A stretch of 64,000 bases of DNA, taken from assembly GCF_023273875.1 (NCBI RefSeq), contig NZ_CP096882.1, positions 2,852,001 to 2,916,000 of the forward strand, written 5' to 3'. The position numbers and the translations under genes were made by a program. The first letter of the stretch is position 1. Each line of letters starts with the position of its first letter. The notes beneath the pieces were generated by a model, which did not search any database, had not been told where the DNA came from, and was given only the letters and a program-made list of their open reading frames with translations. Shown one piece after another: positions 48,867 to 57,112 of this stretch. The DNA is from Pseudarthrobacter sp. SSS035 (lineage in GTDB: Bacteria > Actinomycetota > Actinomycetes > Actinomycetales > Micrococcaceae).

Positions 48867-50356
48867 AGGAGTCCATCAGCGCGGGTGTGGCGGACCTGAT
48901 CCAGGACGCCCTGCTTGTGTATGCGGACGACCCCGCTGCGGCTGCGGCATTGGAGACTTATGCCCGGCGGCTGTCCGAGCCCCTCAGGCTCGCGGTGGCA
49001 GGCATGATCAAGGCGGGAAAATCCACGCTGCTGAACGCCATCATCGGGGAGGAGATCGCCCCGACCGACACCGGGGAATGCACAAAGATTGTGACCTGGT
49101 ACCGCTACGGGCACACGCCGCGGATCACGGCCTACCCCATTGCCGGGGAACCGCATATCCTGCCGCTGAAGCGCGTGGACGGCCGCCTGGTGTTTGTCCT
49201 GGGCAACGCCCGCGCCGAGGACATGGAACGGCTGGTGGTGGAGTGGCCCTCGCCGGCCCTGCGCGAGCTCACCTTGATAGACACCCCGGGAATTGCCTCG
49301 TTGTCCGAAGACGTCTCTGCCCGGTCCACCGATTTCCTCATCCCCGCGGACGCGCCCTCCGAGGCCGATGCCATCATCTACCTGATGCGCCACATGCACG
49401 CCTCGGACCTGCGGTTCCTCGAATCCTTCAGGGATACCGAGGCGGGTAGGTCGGGAACCGTGAATGCCCTTGCCGTGCTGTCCCGTGCCGACGAGATCGG
49501 TGCGGGCCGCATTGATTCGCTGCTCTCCGCGGGTGACATCGCTGACCGGTACCGCCGGGACCACAGCCTGCGGAAGCTGGCGTTGGGGGTGGTCCCGGTG
49601 GCCGGGCTGCTGGCGCAAAGCGCACGCAGCATGCGCCAGTCGGACTTCGAGTCCATGCAGGTCCTGGCCAGCATGGAGCGGTCGGCCCGGGAGCGGATGC
49701 TGCTCTCGGCGGACAGGTTCATCAGGGCCACTGTCCCGCAAGGCCTGGGCGCCGAAGCCCGTGCCTCCCTTCTTGAGCGGTTCGGGCTGTTTGGGATACG
49801 GCTGGGCGTGGTGCTGATTCGGAGTGGCTTCACGGAACCCACGCCGCTGGCGCATGAGCTGGCCCGGCGCAGCGGGCTGGACCCGTTGCTGCACCTTGTG
49901 GCCCGGCAGTTCCAGGCCCGCGGGGATGCCCTCAAAGCCCGCACTGCGTTGGTGGGAGTGGAAAGCTTGCTGCGCACCGCACCCAGGGAGGGGGCCGGCC
50001 GCCTGGCGGCAGCCTTGGAACGCCTTCAGGCCAACGCCCATGAGTTCCGTGAGCTCCGCCTGCTGGCCACGATCCGTACCACGGGGGTATCCCTCAGTGA
50101 TGAATTGGCGGCGGAGGCTGAAATGCTGGTCGGCGGCTGGGGTGCGGCGCCCGCCCTGAGGATGGGGCTGGTTCCGGATGCCGGACCGGACGTAGTCCTG
50201 GCCGAAGCCCGCCGCTTCCTAAACCGGTGGCGGACGGTATCGGAAAACCCGCTGACGGAGCGCTCAGCCGTGGAGGCCTGCCGCGTGGTGATGCGCAGCT
50301 GTGAGGGCGTCGTGGCTGAATGCTCGGCCCTGCAGCTGCACCCGCAGTCCGCCTGA
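48863..50356 (+). CDS. Dynamin-family GTPase, IniC-like
   Basis: A 497-residue GTPase. G1 reads LAVAGMIKAGKSTLLNAIIGEE (GxxxxGKS near residues 47-54), with G2 Thr in DTGECTKIVTWYRYG, G3 LIDTPGIASLSEDVS and G4-like LSRADEIGAG. The remainder is helical, without a clear membrane segment, unlike the upstream partner. ATGA overlap with the previous gene indicates coupled translation; the open frame upstream lies inside that gene. Bacterial dynamins often act as heteromeric pairs, so the two probably work together at the membrane. Convergent gene at 50366. Confidence 0.87.
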   Translation: MKESISAGVADLIQDALLVYADDPAAAAALETYARRLSEPLRLAVAGMIKAGKSTLLNAIIGEEIAPTDTGECTKIVTWYRYGHTPRITAYPIAGEPHILPLKRVDGRLVFVLGNARAEDMERLVVEWPSPALRELTLIDTPGIASLSEDVSARSTDFLIPADAPSEADAIIYLMRHMHASDLRFLESFRDTEAGRSGTVNALAVLSRADEIGAGRIDSLLSAGDIADRYRRDHSLRKLALGVVPVAGLLAQSARSMRQSDFESMQVLASMERSARERMLLSADRFIRATVPQGLGAEARASLLERFGLFGIRLGVVLIRSGFTEPTPLAHELARRSGLDPLLHLVARQFQARGDALKARTALVGVESLLRTAPREGAGRLAAALERLQANAHEFRELRLLATIRTTGVSLSDELAAEAEMLVGGWGAAPALRMGLVPDAGPDVVLAEARRFLNRWRTVSENPLTERSAVEACRVVMRSCEGVVAECSALQLHPQSA

Positions 50357-50365
50357 GGTCAGCCC

Positions 50366-50992
50366 TTATTGCCGCGTCCGTGCCGGCCTGACCTGCGCCG
50401 ACTGGATCCGCGCTGCCTTGAGCCACCTGCCCGCCGACGGCATAAAAACTGCCACCAGGCCGAAGAACGCAAGGAGTAGCTGGGATCCCCAGAGCATCAC
50501 AACGTAACTGCCGGCGTCGCCCTCAGGGACGAGGAAAGCCGCGGCCACCACCATGACCATTACCTGCCCGGCCAGCAGCGGGATCATCAGCCAGCGGGAC
50601 CAGCCGCGGCGCGCTGAGAAAATAGCCAGCGCCGCCGCTTCAAACAGGATCACCAGCAGCAGGGCGGCCAGGCTGCCCCAGAAAACAATGGCCGCGGACG
50701 TGGTCACAGCGTCAGGTCCGCCGCCGGGGGACATCTGGTCCACCACGGTGCGGAGCCGCTCCAGGTGTGAGTCGAGGGTGAGGAAGGAGCCGATGAGTAC
50801 GGCGAGGCCGGCAACGAAGCTGAGCAGCCAAAAGGTCCGTGCCAGGCGGACGCTCCGCGGTGCCGGCGGAATGACAACGATGGGCGCCGGCGCGGCGTAG
50901 GACAGCCCGGGCCGCGGCGGCGGCAGTGGGGGCGTCGCAGCCCCGGCGGATACAACTGGCTGTTGGGATTCTCCGTCGGGGTGCTGGGCCAT
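50366..50992 (-). CDS. Four-helix membrane protein, unknown function
   Basis: A 208-residue protein with a Pro-rich cytoplasmic N-terminus (TPPLPPPRPGLSYAAPAP). About four transmembrane helices follow: FWLLSFVAGLAVLIGSFLTL, AAIVFWGSLAALLLVILFEAAALAIF, WLMIPLLAGQVMVMVVAAAFLV and VVMLWGSQLLLAFFGLVAVFM. It lies nine bases from the IniC-like stop in opposite orientation and seven bases downstream of the PLDc_N gene in the same direction, so it is probably cotranscribed with that gene. No recognised family. Confidence 0.65.
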   Translation of the reverse strand: MAQHPDGESQQPVVSAGAATPPLPPPRPGLSYAAPAPIVVIPPAPRSVRLARTFWLLSFVAGLAVLIGSFLTLDSHLERLRTVVDQMSPGGGPDAVTTSAAIVFWGSLAALLLVILFEAAALAIFSARRGWSRWLMIPLLAGQVMVMVVAAAFLVPEGDAGSYVVMLWGSQLLLAFFGLVAVFMPSAGRWLKAARIQSAQVRPARTRQ

Positions 50993-50999
50993 GTTTTGC

Positions 51000-51461
51000 C
51001 TACTTTACGTCGCCGGTATCGTGGGTGTCCGCGTCTCCCGTGCTGGCACCGCCGGCTTCGTCGTGGCCGATCCCATCCTTGCCCCGCGTACCGGCATTGT
51101 CCTGTCCGGTGCGAGCGGGACCGCCGTCCGCCTTGGCTTTCGCCTCAAGGCCATCCTTGAGCTTCTTGAGGCGGGCAGCGTCGGCCTGGTTGCGGCGGCG
51201 CATTTCCAGGTTGCGGAGGAAATCGGGATCATCATCCGGCGCGGTGGGGTGGCTGCGCGGTTGGCGGACCGGGGCTGAGTCACGTGGACGGCCGATCAGC
51301 AGCCACAGGATGGCGCCGATCACCGGAAGGACAGTCACCACGATGAGCCAGGCCGGCTTGGAGATCCCGCGGGTGAGGCGGCGGTCAGTACGGATCACGT
51401 CCACCAGGCCATACACATAGATGACGAGTATTGCAACGGCCAGAACCACACGGAAGAGCAT
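51000..51461 (-). CDS. PLD nuclease N-terminal (PLDc_N) domain protein
   Basis: A 153-residue small membrane protein. Two helices with the PLDc_N pattern are seen: VVLAVAILVIYVYGLVDVIRTDRRLTRGISK and AWLIVVTVLPVIGAILWLLIGRPR. They are followed by a charged, Arg/Asp-rich cytoplasmic tail of about 80 residues. There is no phospholipase catalytic domain, so the name describes the domain only. In mycobacteria a similar gene lies between the cytochrome c biogenesis and men genes. Confidence 0.82.
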   Translation of the reverse strand: MLFRVVLAVAILVIYVYGLVDVIRTDRRLTRGISKPAWLIVVTVLPVIGAILWLLIGRPRDSAPVRQPRSHPTAPDDDPDFLRNLEMRRRNQADAARLKKLKDGLEAKAKADGGPARTGQDNAGTRGKDGIGHDEAGGASTGDADTHDTGDVK

Positions 51462-51521
51462 GGCATTAAGTCTATCGTCCGCAGGCCGGGGACGTTCAGG
51501 CAGGGCGGCTAAACTTGGACC

Positions 51522-51863
51522 GTGGCTTTTCTGAAATACTCCCTGATCCGGCTGGCGCTGTTTGCGCCGCTCTTTGTGCTCTTTATGTTCCTGCAGCTGG
51601 GGGCGGTGCTGTCAGTCATCTGCGCAGCGCTGATCGCGTTTGCGGTCAGCTACCTTTTCTTCCAGAAGCAGCGCGACGCCGCCGCTGCCGCCATTCACGG
51701 CCGGCTCTCCGGCAAGGCCAAGCCGCTGCGCAGTGAAAGCGAGGTGGCCGACGCCGAAGCCGAGGACAGCCTCCTGGACGCCAACCCGGATGTCACCATC
51801 CGGAACAGCGGCCCGAAGGCACCCGAAACCGGAACACCGGCCCCGAAGGCCCCCGAGTCCTAG
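51522..51863 (+). CDS. DUF4229-family membrane protein
   Basis: A 113-residue protein with two N-terminal transmembrane helices: LKYSLIRLALFAPLFVLFMFLQLGAVLSVICAALIAFAVSYLFFQKQRDAAA. An acidic, Pro/Ala-rich tail (PKAPETGTPAPKAPES) follows. GTG start at 51522. The DUF4229 family is conserved in actinobacteria next to menA and has no known function. Convergent with menA and divergent from the PLDc_N gene. Confidence 0.8.
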   Translation: MAFLKYSLIRLALFAPLFVLFMFLQLGAVLSVICAALIAFAVSYLFFQKQRDAAAAAIHGRLSGKAKPLRSESEVADAEAEDSLLDANPDVTIRNSGPKAPETGTPAPKAPES

Positions 51864-51909
51864 AACCCGAGTCCTCGAGCCCGAGTCCTGGACCCCGCCC
51901 CGATTCGGC

Positions 51910-52791
51910 CTAGAATCCGTGGCTGAGCACCAATCCCAGTGAGAACAGCAGGCTGTAGCCGAGGTTGATCAGGCCGGTCTGCTGCAGCACGGGAATGAGG
52001 CTTTTGCGCTTGCGGCCGTTGATCATCAGCCAGGCGGGCATCAGGCAGGCCGGGATCAGCAGCAGCACGATCAGCATCCACGGCCGCCCGGGAGCCAGGA
52101 TGACCACGAGCAGGATGGCCACGGCGAGCATCAGCACGTAGCTTTCGCGGGCGTGCTTGTCGCCCAGGCGCACGGCCAGGGTCTTTTTGCCGGCCTGGAT
52201 GTCGGTGGGGATGTCGCGGACGTTGTTGGCCATCAGCAGGGCGCAGGCAATGAGACCCGTGCCGATCGCGCCGATAACGGCCGGCAGGTTGACCTGGCCG
52301 GCCTGCGTGTAGGTGGTGCCGAGTGTTGCCACCAGGCCGAAGAAGACAAACACAAAAACGTCGCCCAGGCCCATGTAGCCGTACGGGTTCTTGCCGCCGG
52401 TGTAGCCCCATGCGGCCATAACGCAGCCGACTCCCACCAGGATCAGCCACCAGCTCTGGGTGATCACCACCAGCGCCAGGCCGAACAGCATGGCCACGGC
52501 AAAGGCGCCGAACGCCGCATATTTGACGTGTTCCGGCTGGGCGGCGCCGGAACCCACCAGCCGCAGCGGTCCCACGCGGTCCTCGTCGGTGCCGCGGACG
52601 CCGTCGGAATAATCGTTGGCGTAGTTCACGCCGATCTGCAGCAGCAGCGCCACCAGGGCGGCCAGCACGGCATTAACGGGGCGGAACGAATCCAGCTCGT
52701 AGGCGGCGGCGGTGCCGATAAGTACCGGGGCGATGGCGGCCGGCAAAGTGCGGAGGCGGGCGCCTTGGATCCATTGTGCGGCTGTGGCCAC
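51910..52791 (-). CDS. menA: 1,4-dihydroxy-2-naphthoate polyprenyltransferase
   Basis: A 293-residue UbiA-family prenyltransferase attaching the polyprenyl tail to DHNA in menaquinone synthesis, in the membrane. Motif I (Mg/diphosphate binding) is NYANDYSDGVRGTDEDR; motif II is around NNVRDIPTDIQAGKKTLAVRLG. About eight to nine helices. GTG start at 52789-52791. The neighbouring menE and menB genes are on the same strand. Confidence 0.92.
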   Translation of the reverse strand: MATAAQWIQGARLRTLPAAIAPVLIGTAAAYELDSFRPVNAVLAALVALLLQIGVNYANDYSDGVRGTDEDRVGPLRLVGSGAAQPEHVKYAAFGAFAVAMLFGLALVVITQSWWLILVGVGCVMAAWGYTGGKNPYGYMGLGDVFVFVFFGLVATLGTTYTQAGQVNLPAVIGAIGTGLIACALLMANNVRDIPTDIQAGKKTLAVRLGDKHARESYVLMLAVAILLVVILAPGRPWMLIVLLLIPACLMPAWLMINGRKRKSLIPVLQQTGLINLGYSLLFSLGLVLSHGF

Positions 52792-52870
52792 GGTCAGTAC
52801 CTCGTGTTGGGTCGGGAGAACGGTGAAACGGTGTCGGCGGCCGCGAACGGGCCGCCGGTGCAGCTCTACT

Positions 52871-54073
52871 CTACTTTCCCTGATGCAGCGCGTTGAGCCG
52901 TTCGATCATCGCCAGGCGGTCCGGCTTGCCGTTGGGAAGCATCAGCAGTTCCGGGGCAGCCAGCACGGTTTTCGGCGCCAGGAGGCCCAGCCGCCGGTGC
53001 CATTCCTCCTTGAGTACGACGGCGTGATCCCCTGCTGGGGTGCCCGCCGCACCCGAGTCCGCGGTGGCGCCAGAGGCAGCGGCGTCGAGCGCAACAAACG
53101 CGGCCACGGCCTGGCCCCATTCCGTGGACGGGACGCCCGCCACAAAAGCCGCCGCGACGCCGTCGGACTTTTCCAGCTCTTCCTGCACATGCGCGGCGGA
53201 GACCTTGACCCCGCCGGTGAGGATGACGTCGTCGGCGCGGCCCAGCACGGTGAGCCGGCCGTCCGCGTCCAGCGTGCCGAGGTCATTGGTGCGGTACCAG
53301 CGGACGCCGTCCTCCTCGAAAAAGGTGTCCGTGGCTTCGGGCGCGTCCACGTACCCGGCGGCCACGGTGTCGCCGCCCAGCAGGATGCGGCCGTCCTCGG
53401 CTACCCGGACCTGGACGCCTTCCAGCGGCACGCCGTCGTACACGCAGCCGCCGCAGGTTTCCGCGGACCCGTACGTGGTGACCACCCGGACGCCGGCCTC
53501 GCGGGCCGCGTCCAGCAGTTCAGCCGACGCCGGTGAGCCGCCCAGCAGGATGGCGTTGAACCGCCGCAGGACGGCCAGGGTCTCCGGCGACGGTGCGTCC
53601 AGGAGGCGCTGAAGCTGTGTGGGCACCAGCGACGTGAAGCGGAACTTGTCGGTCAGCTCCAGGGCGCCGGCCGTGAACGCCTCGGAGGTGAAACCGCCGG
53701 ACATGTCCATCACCCACGGGCGCGTGCCGGCGAACAGCGACCGCACCAGGACCTGCACGCCTGCCACGTACTGCACGGGAAGGGCCAGGAGCCACTGGCC
53801 CTCGCCCTGGAGCGCCAGGGCGGTGGCCATGGATGAGGCCGCCAGCGCCTCGACGGTCAGGATGGTGGCCTTCGGCGCGCCCGTCGAGCCGGACGTGCGG
53901 ACCACCGCCACGGCGTCATCGCAGCCGGGCGTCTCGGTGTGCCCCACCACCAGTTCGCCGTTGGGGCCCGCGGAAAGTTCGACGGCGGGTCCCTCACCGT
54001 GGAGGGCGGCGGCCAGGGCTTTGAGCACCGGGTCGATGTCCGTGGGACCGATGGTCTGGGTTCCGAGATTCAT
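52871..54073 (-). CDS. menE: o-Succinylbenzoate-CoA ligase
   Basis: A 400-residue acyl-adenylate-forming enzyme that activates o-succinylbenzoate with CoA. The AMP-binding loop is VRTSGSTGAPKATILTVEAL, followed by TTYGSAETCGGCVYDG (A5) and WYRTNDLGTLDADGRLTVLGRADDVILTGG (A7/A8). The C-terminal Lys region is NGKPDRLAMIERL. It is shorter than the ~450-residue E. coli enzyme, as is usual in actinobacteria. The context of menA and menB fixes the assignment against other ligases. Confidence 0.9.
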   Translation of the reverse strand: MNLGTQTIGPTDIDPVLKALAAALHGEGPAVELSAGPNGELVVGHTETPGCDDAVAVVRTSGSTGAPKATILTVEALAASSMATALALQGEGQWLLALPVQYVAGVQVLVRSLFAGTRPWVMDMSGGFTSEAFTAGALELTDKFRFTSLVPTQLQRLLDAPSPETLAVLRRFNAILLGGSPASAELLDAAREAGVRVVTTYGSAETCGGCVYDGVPLEGVQVRVAEDGRILLGGDTVAAGYVDAPEATDTFFEEDGVRWYRTNDLGTLDADGRLTVLGRADDVILTGGVKVSAAHVQEELEKSDGVAAAFVAGVPSTEWGQAVAAFVALDAAASGATADSGAAGTPAGDHAVVLKEEWHRRLGLLAPKTVLAAPELLMLPNGKPDRLAMIERLNALHQGK

Positions 54074-54146
54074 GTGCCGTCCTGCCTTTGAAGTCAGCCG
54101 GGGCCTGGGGCCGGCCGGCTTGGAAGTTTGTGCCTAGGCGTGGTGC

Positions 54147-55112
54147 CTAGAAGTAGTGCGGGAAGCGGGACCAGTCCGGGTCCCGTTTCTCTAGGAAGGC
54201 TTCCTTACCTTCCACCGCCTCGTCCGTCATGTAGGCCAGGCGGGTGGCTTCGCCGGCGAAGACCTGCTGGCCGGCCAGACCGTCGTCGGCAAGGTTGAAG
54301 GCGAATTTCAGCATCCGGATGGCCTGCGGTGACTGCCGGGCGATGTCCGCGGCGTATTCCAGGGCTACCTCTTCGAGGCGTTCGTGGTCCACGGCCTCGT
54401 TCACGGCGCCCATGCGGACCATGTCGTCCGCGGAGTACTCGCGGGCCAGGAAGAAGATCTCGCGGGCGGACTTCTGGCCGATCTGGCGGGCCAGCAGCGC
54501 AGAGCCGTATCCGGCGTCGAAACTTCCCACCGTGGCGTCCGTCTGCTTGAACTTGCCGTACTGGCGGGAGGCGATGGTCAGGTCCGAGACCACGTGCAGG
54601 GAGTGCCCGCCGCCGGCAGCCCAGCCGTTCACGACGGCGATTACCACCTTGGGCATGGTCCGCATGAGCCGCTGGACCTCGAGGATGTGGAGGCGCCCGG
54701 CGCGGGCGGGGTCGATGGTTTCCTGGGTCTCGCCGTCGGCATAGCGGTAGCCGTCGCGGCCGCGGATGCGCTGGTCCCCGCCGGAGCAGAATGAATGGCC
54801 ACCGTCCTTGGGGGAGGGGCCGTTGCCGGTGAGCAGGACCGTAGCGACGTCCGGGGTCATGCGGGCGTGGTCCATGGCGCGGTAGAGCTCGTCCACTGTG
54901 CCGGGGCGGAAGGCGTTGCGGACTTCCGGGCGGTTGAAGGCGATGCGGACGGTGGGCAGGTCCCTGGTTTCCGTGCCGGTTGTTGAGCCCGTCGAAACAC
55001 GCTCCACCTGCCGGTGGTACGTCATGTCCTGGAAGTCATCAAAACCGGACACGGTGCGCCAGCGGGTGGGGTCAAAGACGTCGGACACCTTGGCGGGAAG
55101 TTGGTTGCTCAC
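54147..55112 (-). CDS. menB: 1,4-dihydroxy-2-naphthoyl-CoA synthase
   Basis: A 321-residue crotonase-fold enzyme that cyclises o-succinylbenzoyl-CoA. Clear family segments include VRIAFNRPEVRNAFRPGTVDELYRAMDHAR, SFCSGGDQRIRGRDGY, VVNGWAAGGGHSLHVVSDLTIAS, FDAGYGSALLARQIG and AREIFFLAREYSADDM. The C-terminus YMTDEAVEGKEAFLEKRDPDWSRFP is typical of MenB. GTG start at 55110-55112. It precedes menE in the direction of transcription. Confidence 0.93.
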   Translation of the reverse strand: MSNQLPAKVSDVFDPTRWRTVSGFDDFQDMTYHRQVERVSTGSTTGTETRDLPTVRIAFNRPEVRNAFRPGTVDELYRAMDHARMTPDVATVLLTGNGPSPKDGGHSFCSGGDQRIRGRDGYRYADGETQETIDPARAGRLHILEVQRLMRTMPKVVIAVVNGWAAGGGHSLHVVSDLTIASRQYGKFKQTDATVGSFDAGYGSALLARQIGQKSAREIFFLAREYSADDMVRMGAVNEAVDHERLEEVALEYAADIARQSPQAIRMLKFAFNLADDGLAGQQVFAGEATRLAYMTDEAVEGKEAFLEKRDPDWSRFPHYF

Positions 55113-55174
55113 CGGACAAGTCTAGTAATCGGGTCAGCTGATGCAGAACTCGTTGCCCCCGGGCTGGGCAGCTG

Positions 55175-55936
55175 TCAGGGCTGGACCTGCTGCAACTGCT
55201 CGAATAGCTCGGGCGGGATGGCGTAGATGAAGATGACCGCCAGCAGGTTCTTGGCCGCGTGCACAAAGTAGGAGAACATCAGGTTCTTCCCGGTCCACAC
55301 GTAGACAAACACCAGCGTGCCGCCCATGGCCAGATAGGGGAGCAACGCACTGAGCGTGATGGCTTCCTGGCCTGCGATATGGATGCCGGCAAAGAGGACC
55401 ACAGAGAGGGCACAGCACAGCCAGATATTGAGCCGGCGGCTGAGCTTGCCGATCAGCAGGTGCCGGAAGATGTACTCCTCCACAAACGGGCCCACCACCA
55501 CCAGGACCGGCACCATCAGCCAGGCAGGGACCTGTTGCATCAGCGCCTGCAGCCCGGCTTGGTTTGCCGAGGTCTCCACTCCGCCGCCGGCCGACACCAC
55601 CGCGGCCGTGAGGATCATCATGGCCACCACCGCCGCGGGCACCATCAGCAGCGTGAACCACGGACGGGTGGCCAGCACGCGCAGGTCCCGGGCCACGACC
55701 CGGCGGGCGGCGGCCAGCGCCAGGATCCCGATCGAGCCGTAGAAGATGAGGTTCACGGCGTACGACGCCGCGGCCGGGCTGGGGGCAAGCTGGCTTATGA
55801 ACGGGACCAGCAGTTCCCCGGCCACGGCGAAGAGCCCGGCCGCGGCCACATAGAGGCTGACGGCGGTGAAATCAAGGGCGGAAAACCGGTAAAGCTCGGG
55901 CTGCGGCGCGGGTGGTTTCCGGTGTGTGGTGGCCAT
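55175..55936 (-). CDS. CPBP-family intramembrane metalloprotease
   Basis: A 253-residue membrane protein with about seven to eight helices. Motif 1 of the CPBP (Abi/CAAX-protease-like) family is FVEEYIFRHLLIGKLSRR (Glu-Glu-x-x-x-Arg), motif 2 contains FAGIHIAG with His, and the last motif is MFSYFVHAAKNLLAVIF with His and Asn. These are metal-binding intramembrane protease residues. The substrate is unknown. ATG at 55934-55936. Divergent from the metal ABC operon, with a long palindrome between. Confidence 0.85.
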   Translation of the reverse strand: MATTHRKPPAPQPELYRFSALDFTAVSLYVAAAGLFAVAGELLVPFISQLAPSPAAASYAVNLIFYGSIGILALAAARRVVARDLRVLATRPWFTLLMVPAAVVAMMILTAAVVSAGGGVETSANQAGLQALMQQVPAWLMVPVLVVVGPFVEEYIFRHLLIGKLSRRLNIWLCCALSVVLFAGIHIAGQEAITLSALLPYLAMGGTLVFVYVWTGKNLMFSYFVHAAKNLLAVIFIYAIPPELFEQLQQVQP

Positions 55937-55963
55937 ACAGTCAGCCTAGCTCCCCACTTCCCA

Positions 55964-56030
55964 CCCGTTGCTCTATCACTTTTGGTCCCCAAGCCGGGGG
56001 CAAAGCGACCAAAAGTGATAGAGCAACGGG
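55964..56030. repeat. 24-base perfect inverted repeat (long hairpin)
   Basis: Arms at 55964-55987 and 56007-56030 are exact reverse complements (left arm begins CCCGTTGCTCTATCACTTTT) around a 19-base GC-rich loop. Partly symmetric C-rich and G-rich stretches continue outside. It lies between divergent genes, so it cannot be an ordinary terminator. It may be a dispersed intergenic palindrome or a structured element. No flanking target duplications were seen. Confidence 0.85.
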
Positions 56031-56076
56031 AGTGGGGCCGCCGGGGTTCGTGGGCTGAGTGCGGGTGAGCGTCACA

Positions 56077-56106
56077 TTGCGGGGCCGGATCGGCGTCGCG
56101 TAGAAT
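56077..56106 (+). promoter_or_regulatory. Promoter for a leaderless metal ABC importer transcript
   Basis: TTGCGG (56077-56082), an 18-base spacer and TAGAAT (56101-56106). Seven bases after the -10 lies the ATG at 56114, and no ribosome site precedes it. Transcription starting at the ATG would give a leaderless mRNA, common in actinobacteria. Predicted by eye. Confidence 0.5.
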
Positions 56107-56113
56107 GTTCGGT

Positions 56114-57112
56114 ATGCCTAAATTTTTGTTTCGGCGCGCCAAAGTCGCCGCCCGAACCCTCGCCCGGGGAACGGCGGCGTTCCGCGCTGCCGGCGCCGCC
56201 GCCGTCGTCCTTCTGTCCCTCTCCCTTACCGCGTGCGGGGGTGTGGCGTCAGGCAACAGCGACAGTGACAAGCCCGTGGTCCTGACCACCTTCACGGTGC
56301 TGGCCGACGTCGCCCGGAACGTTGCGGGGGACAAGCTCACGGTGGAATCCATCACCAAGGCGGGCGCCGAAATCCACGGCTACGAACCCACCCCCGGCGA
56401 CATCCGCAAGGCAGCCAAGGCGGACCTCATCCTGGACAACGGCCTGAACCTCGAGGCCTGGTTTGGGCAGTTCGTGGAGGGCCTGGACGTGCCGCACGCC
56501 GTGGTCAGTGACGGTGTGGAGGTCATGTCCATCAGCGAGGACTCCTACCAGGGCAAACCGAACCCGCATGCGTGGATGTCACCCGTGAACGTGCAGATCT
56601 ATGTGGACAACATGGTGACGGCGTTCAGCAAGCTTGACCCGGAGAACGCCGCGGTATTCCAAGCCAACGGTGACGCGTATAAGGCCGAACTGCAGGGTGT
56701 GCAGGACGAGATGAAGGCAAGCCTCGCCGGCCTCCCGGAGAACCAGCGCGCCCTGGTGACCTGCGAAGGCGCCTTCTCCTACCTTGCCCGCGATGCAGGG
56801 CTTAAAGAGGTCTACATCTGGGCGGTCAACGCCGAACAGCAGGCCACGCCGCAGCAGATCACCCGCGCCATCGAGTACGTCAAGGCCAACCAGGTTCCCG
56901 CGGTGTTCTGTGAATCCACAGTGTCCGATGCCCCCATGCAGCAGGTGGTGGGCGCCACCGGAGCGAAGTTCGGCGGCACCCTTTACGTGGATTCGCTGTC
57001 CGAAGCCGACGGTCCCGTACCCACTTACCTGGACCTGATCAGGCACGACGCCGATGTCATCACCAAGGCCCTGGCCGGCACCTCCACCGGGGCCCCGGCA
57101 GGGGCGAAGTAA
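56114..57112 (+). CDS. Manganese/zinc-type ABC transporter solute-binding lipoprotein
   Basis: A 332-residue cluster A-I metal-binding protein. A basic N-terminus precedes a signal helix with lipobox LTAC. Metal ligands expected by family comparison are His in AEIHGYEPTPGD, His in KPNPHAWMSPVN, Glu in VTCEGAFSYLARD and Asp in LYVDSLSEADGPVPTYLD. Two His, a Glu and an Asp resemble Mn-type PsaA/MntC proteins more than Zn-type ZnuA. The ATG at 56114 fits the promoter; an in-frame ATG at 56105 overlaps the -10. The stop overlaps the ATPase start by one base. Confidence 0.88.
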   Translation: MPKFLFRRAKVAARTLARGTAAFRAAGAAAVVLLSLSLTACGGVASGNSDSDKPVVLTTFTVLADVARNVAGDKLTVESITKAGAEIHGYEPTPGDIRKAAKADLILDNGLNLEAWFGQFVEGLDVPHAVVSDGVEVMSISEDSYQGKPNPHAWMSPVNVQIYVDNMVTAFSKLDPENAAVFQANGDAYKAELQGVQDEMKASLAGLPENQRALVTCEGAFSYLARDAGLKEVYIWAVNAEQQATPQQITRAIEYVKANQVPAVFCESTVSDAPMQQVVGATGAKFGGTLYVDSLSEADGPVPTYLDLIRHDADVITKALAGTSTGAPAGAK

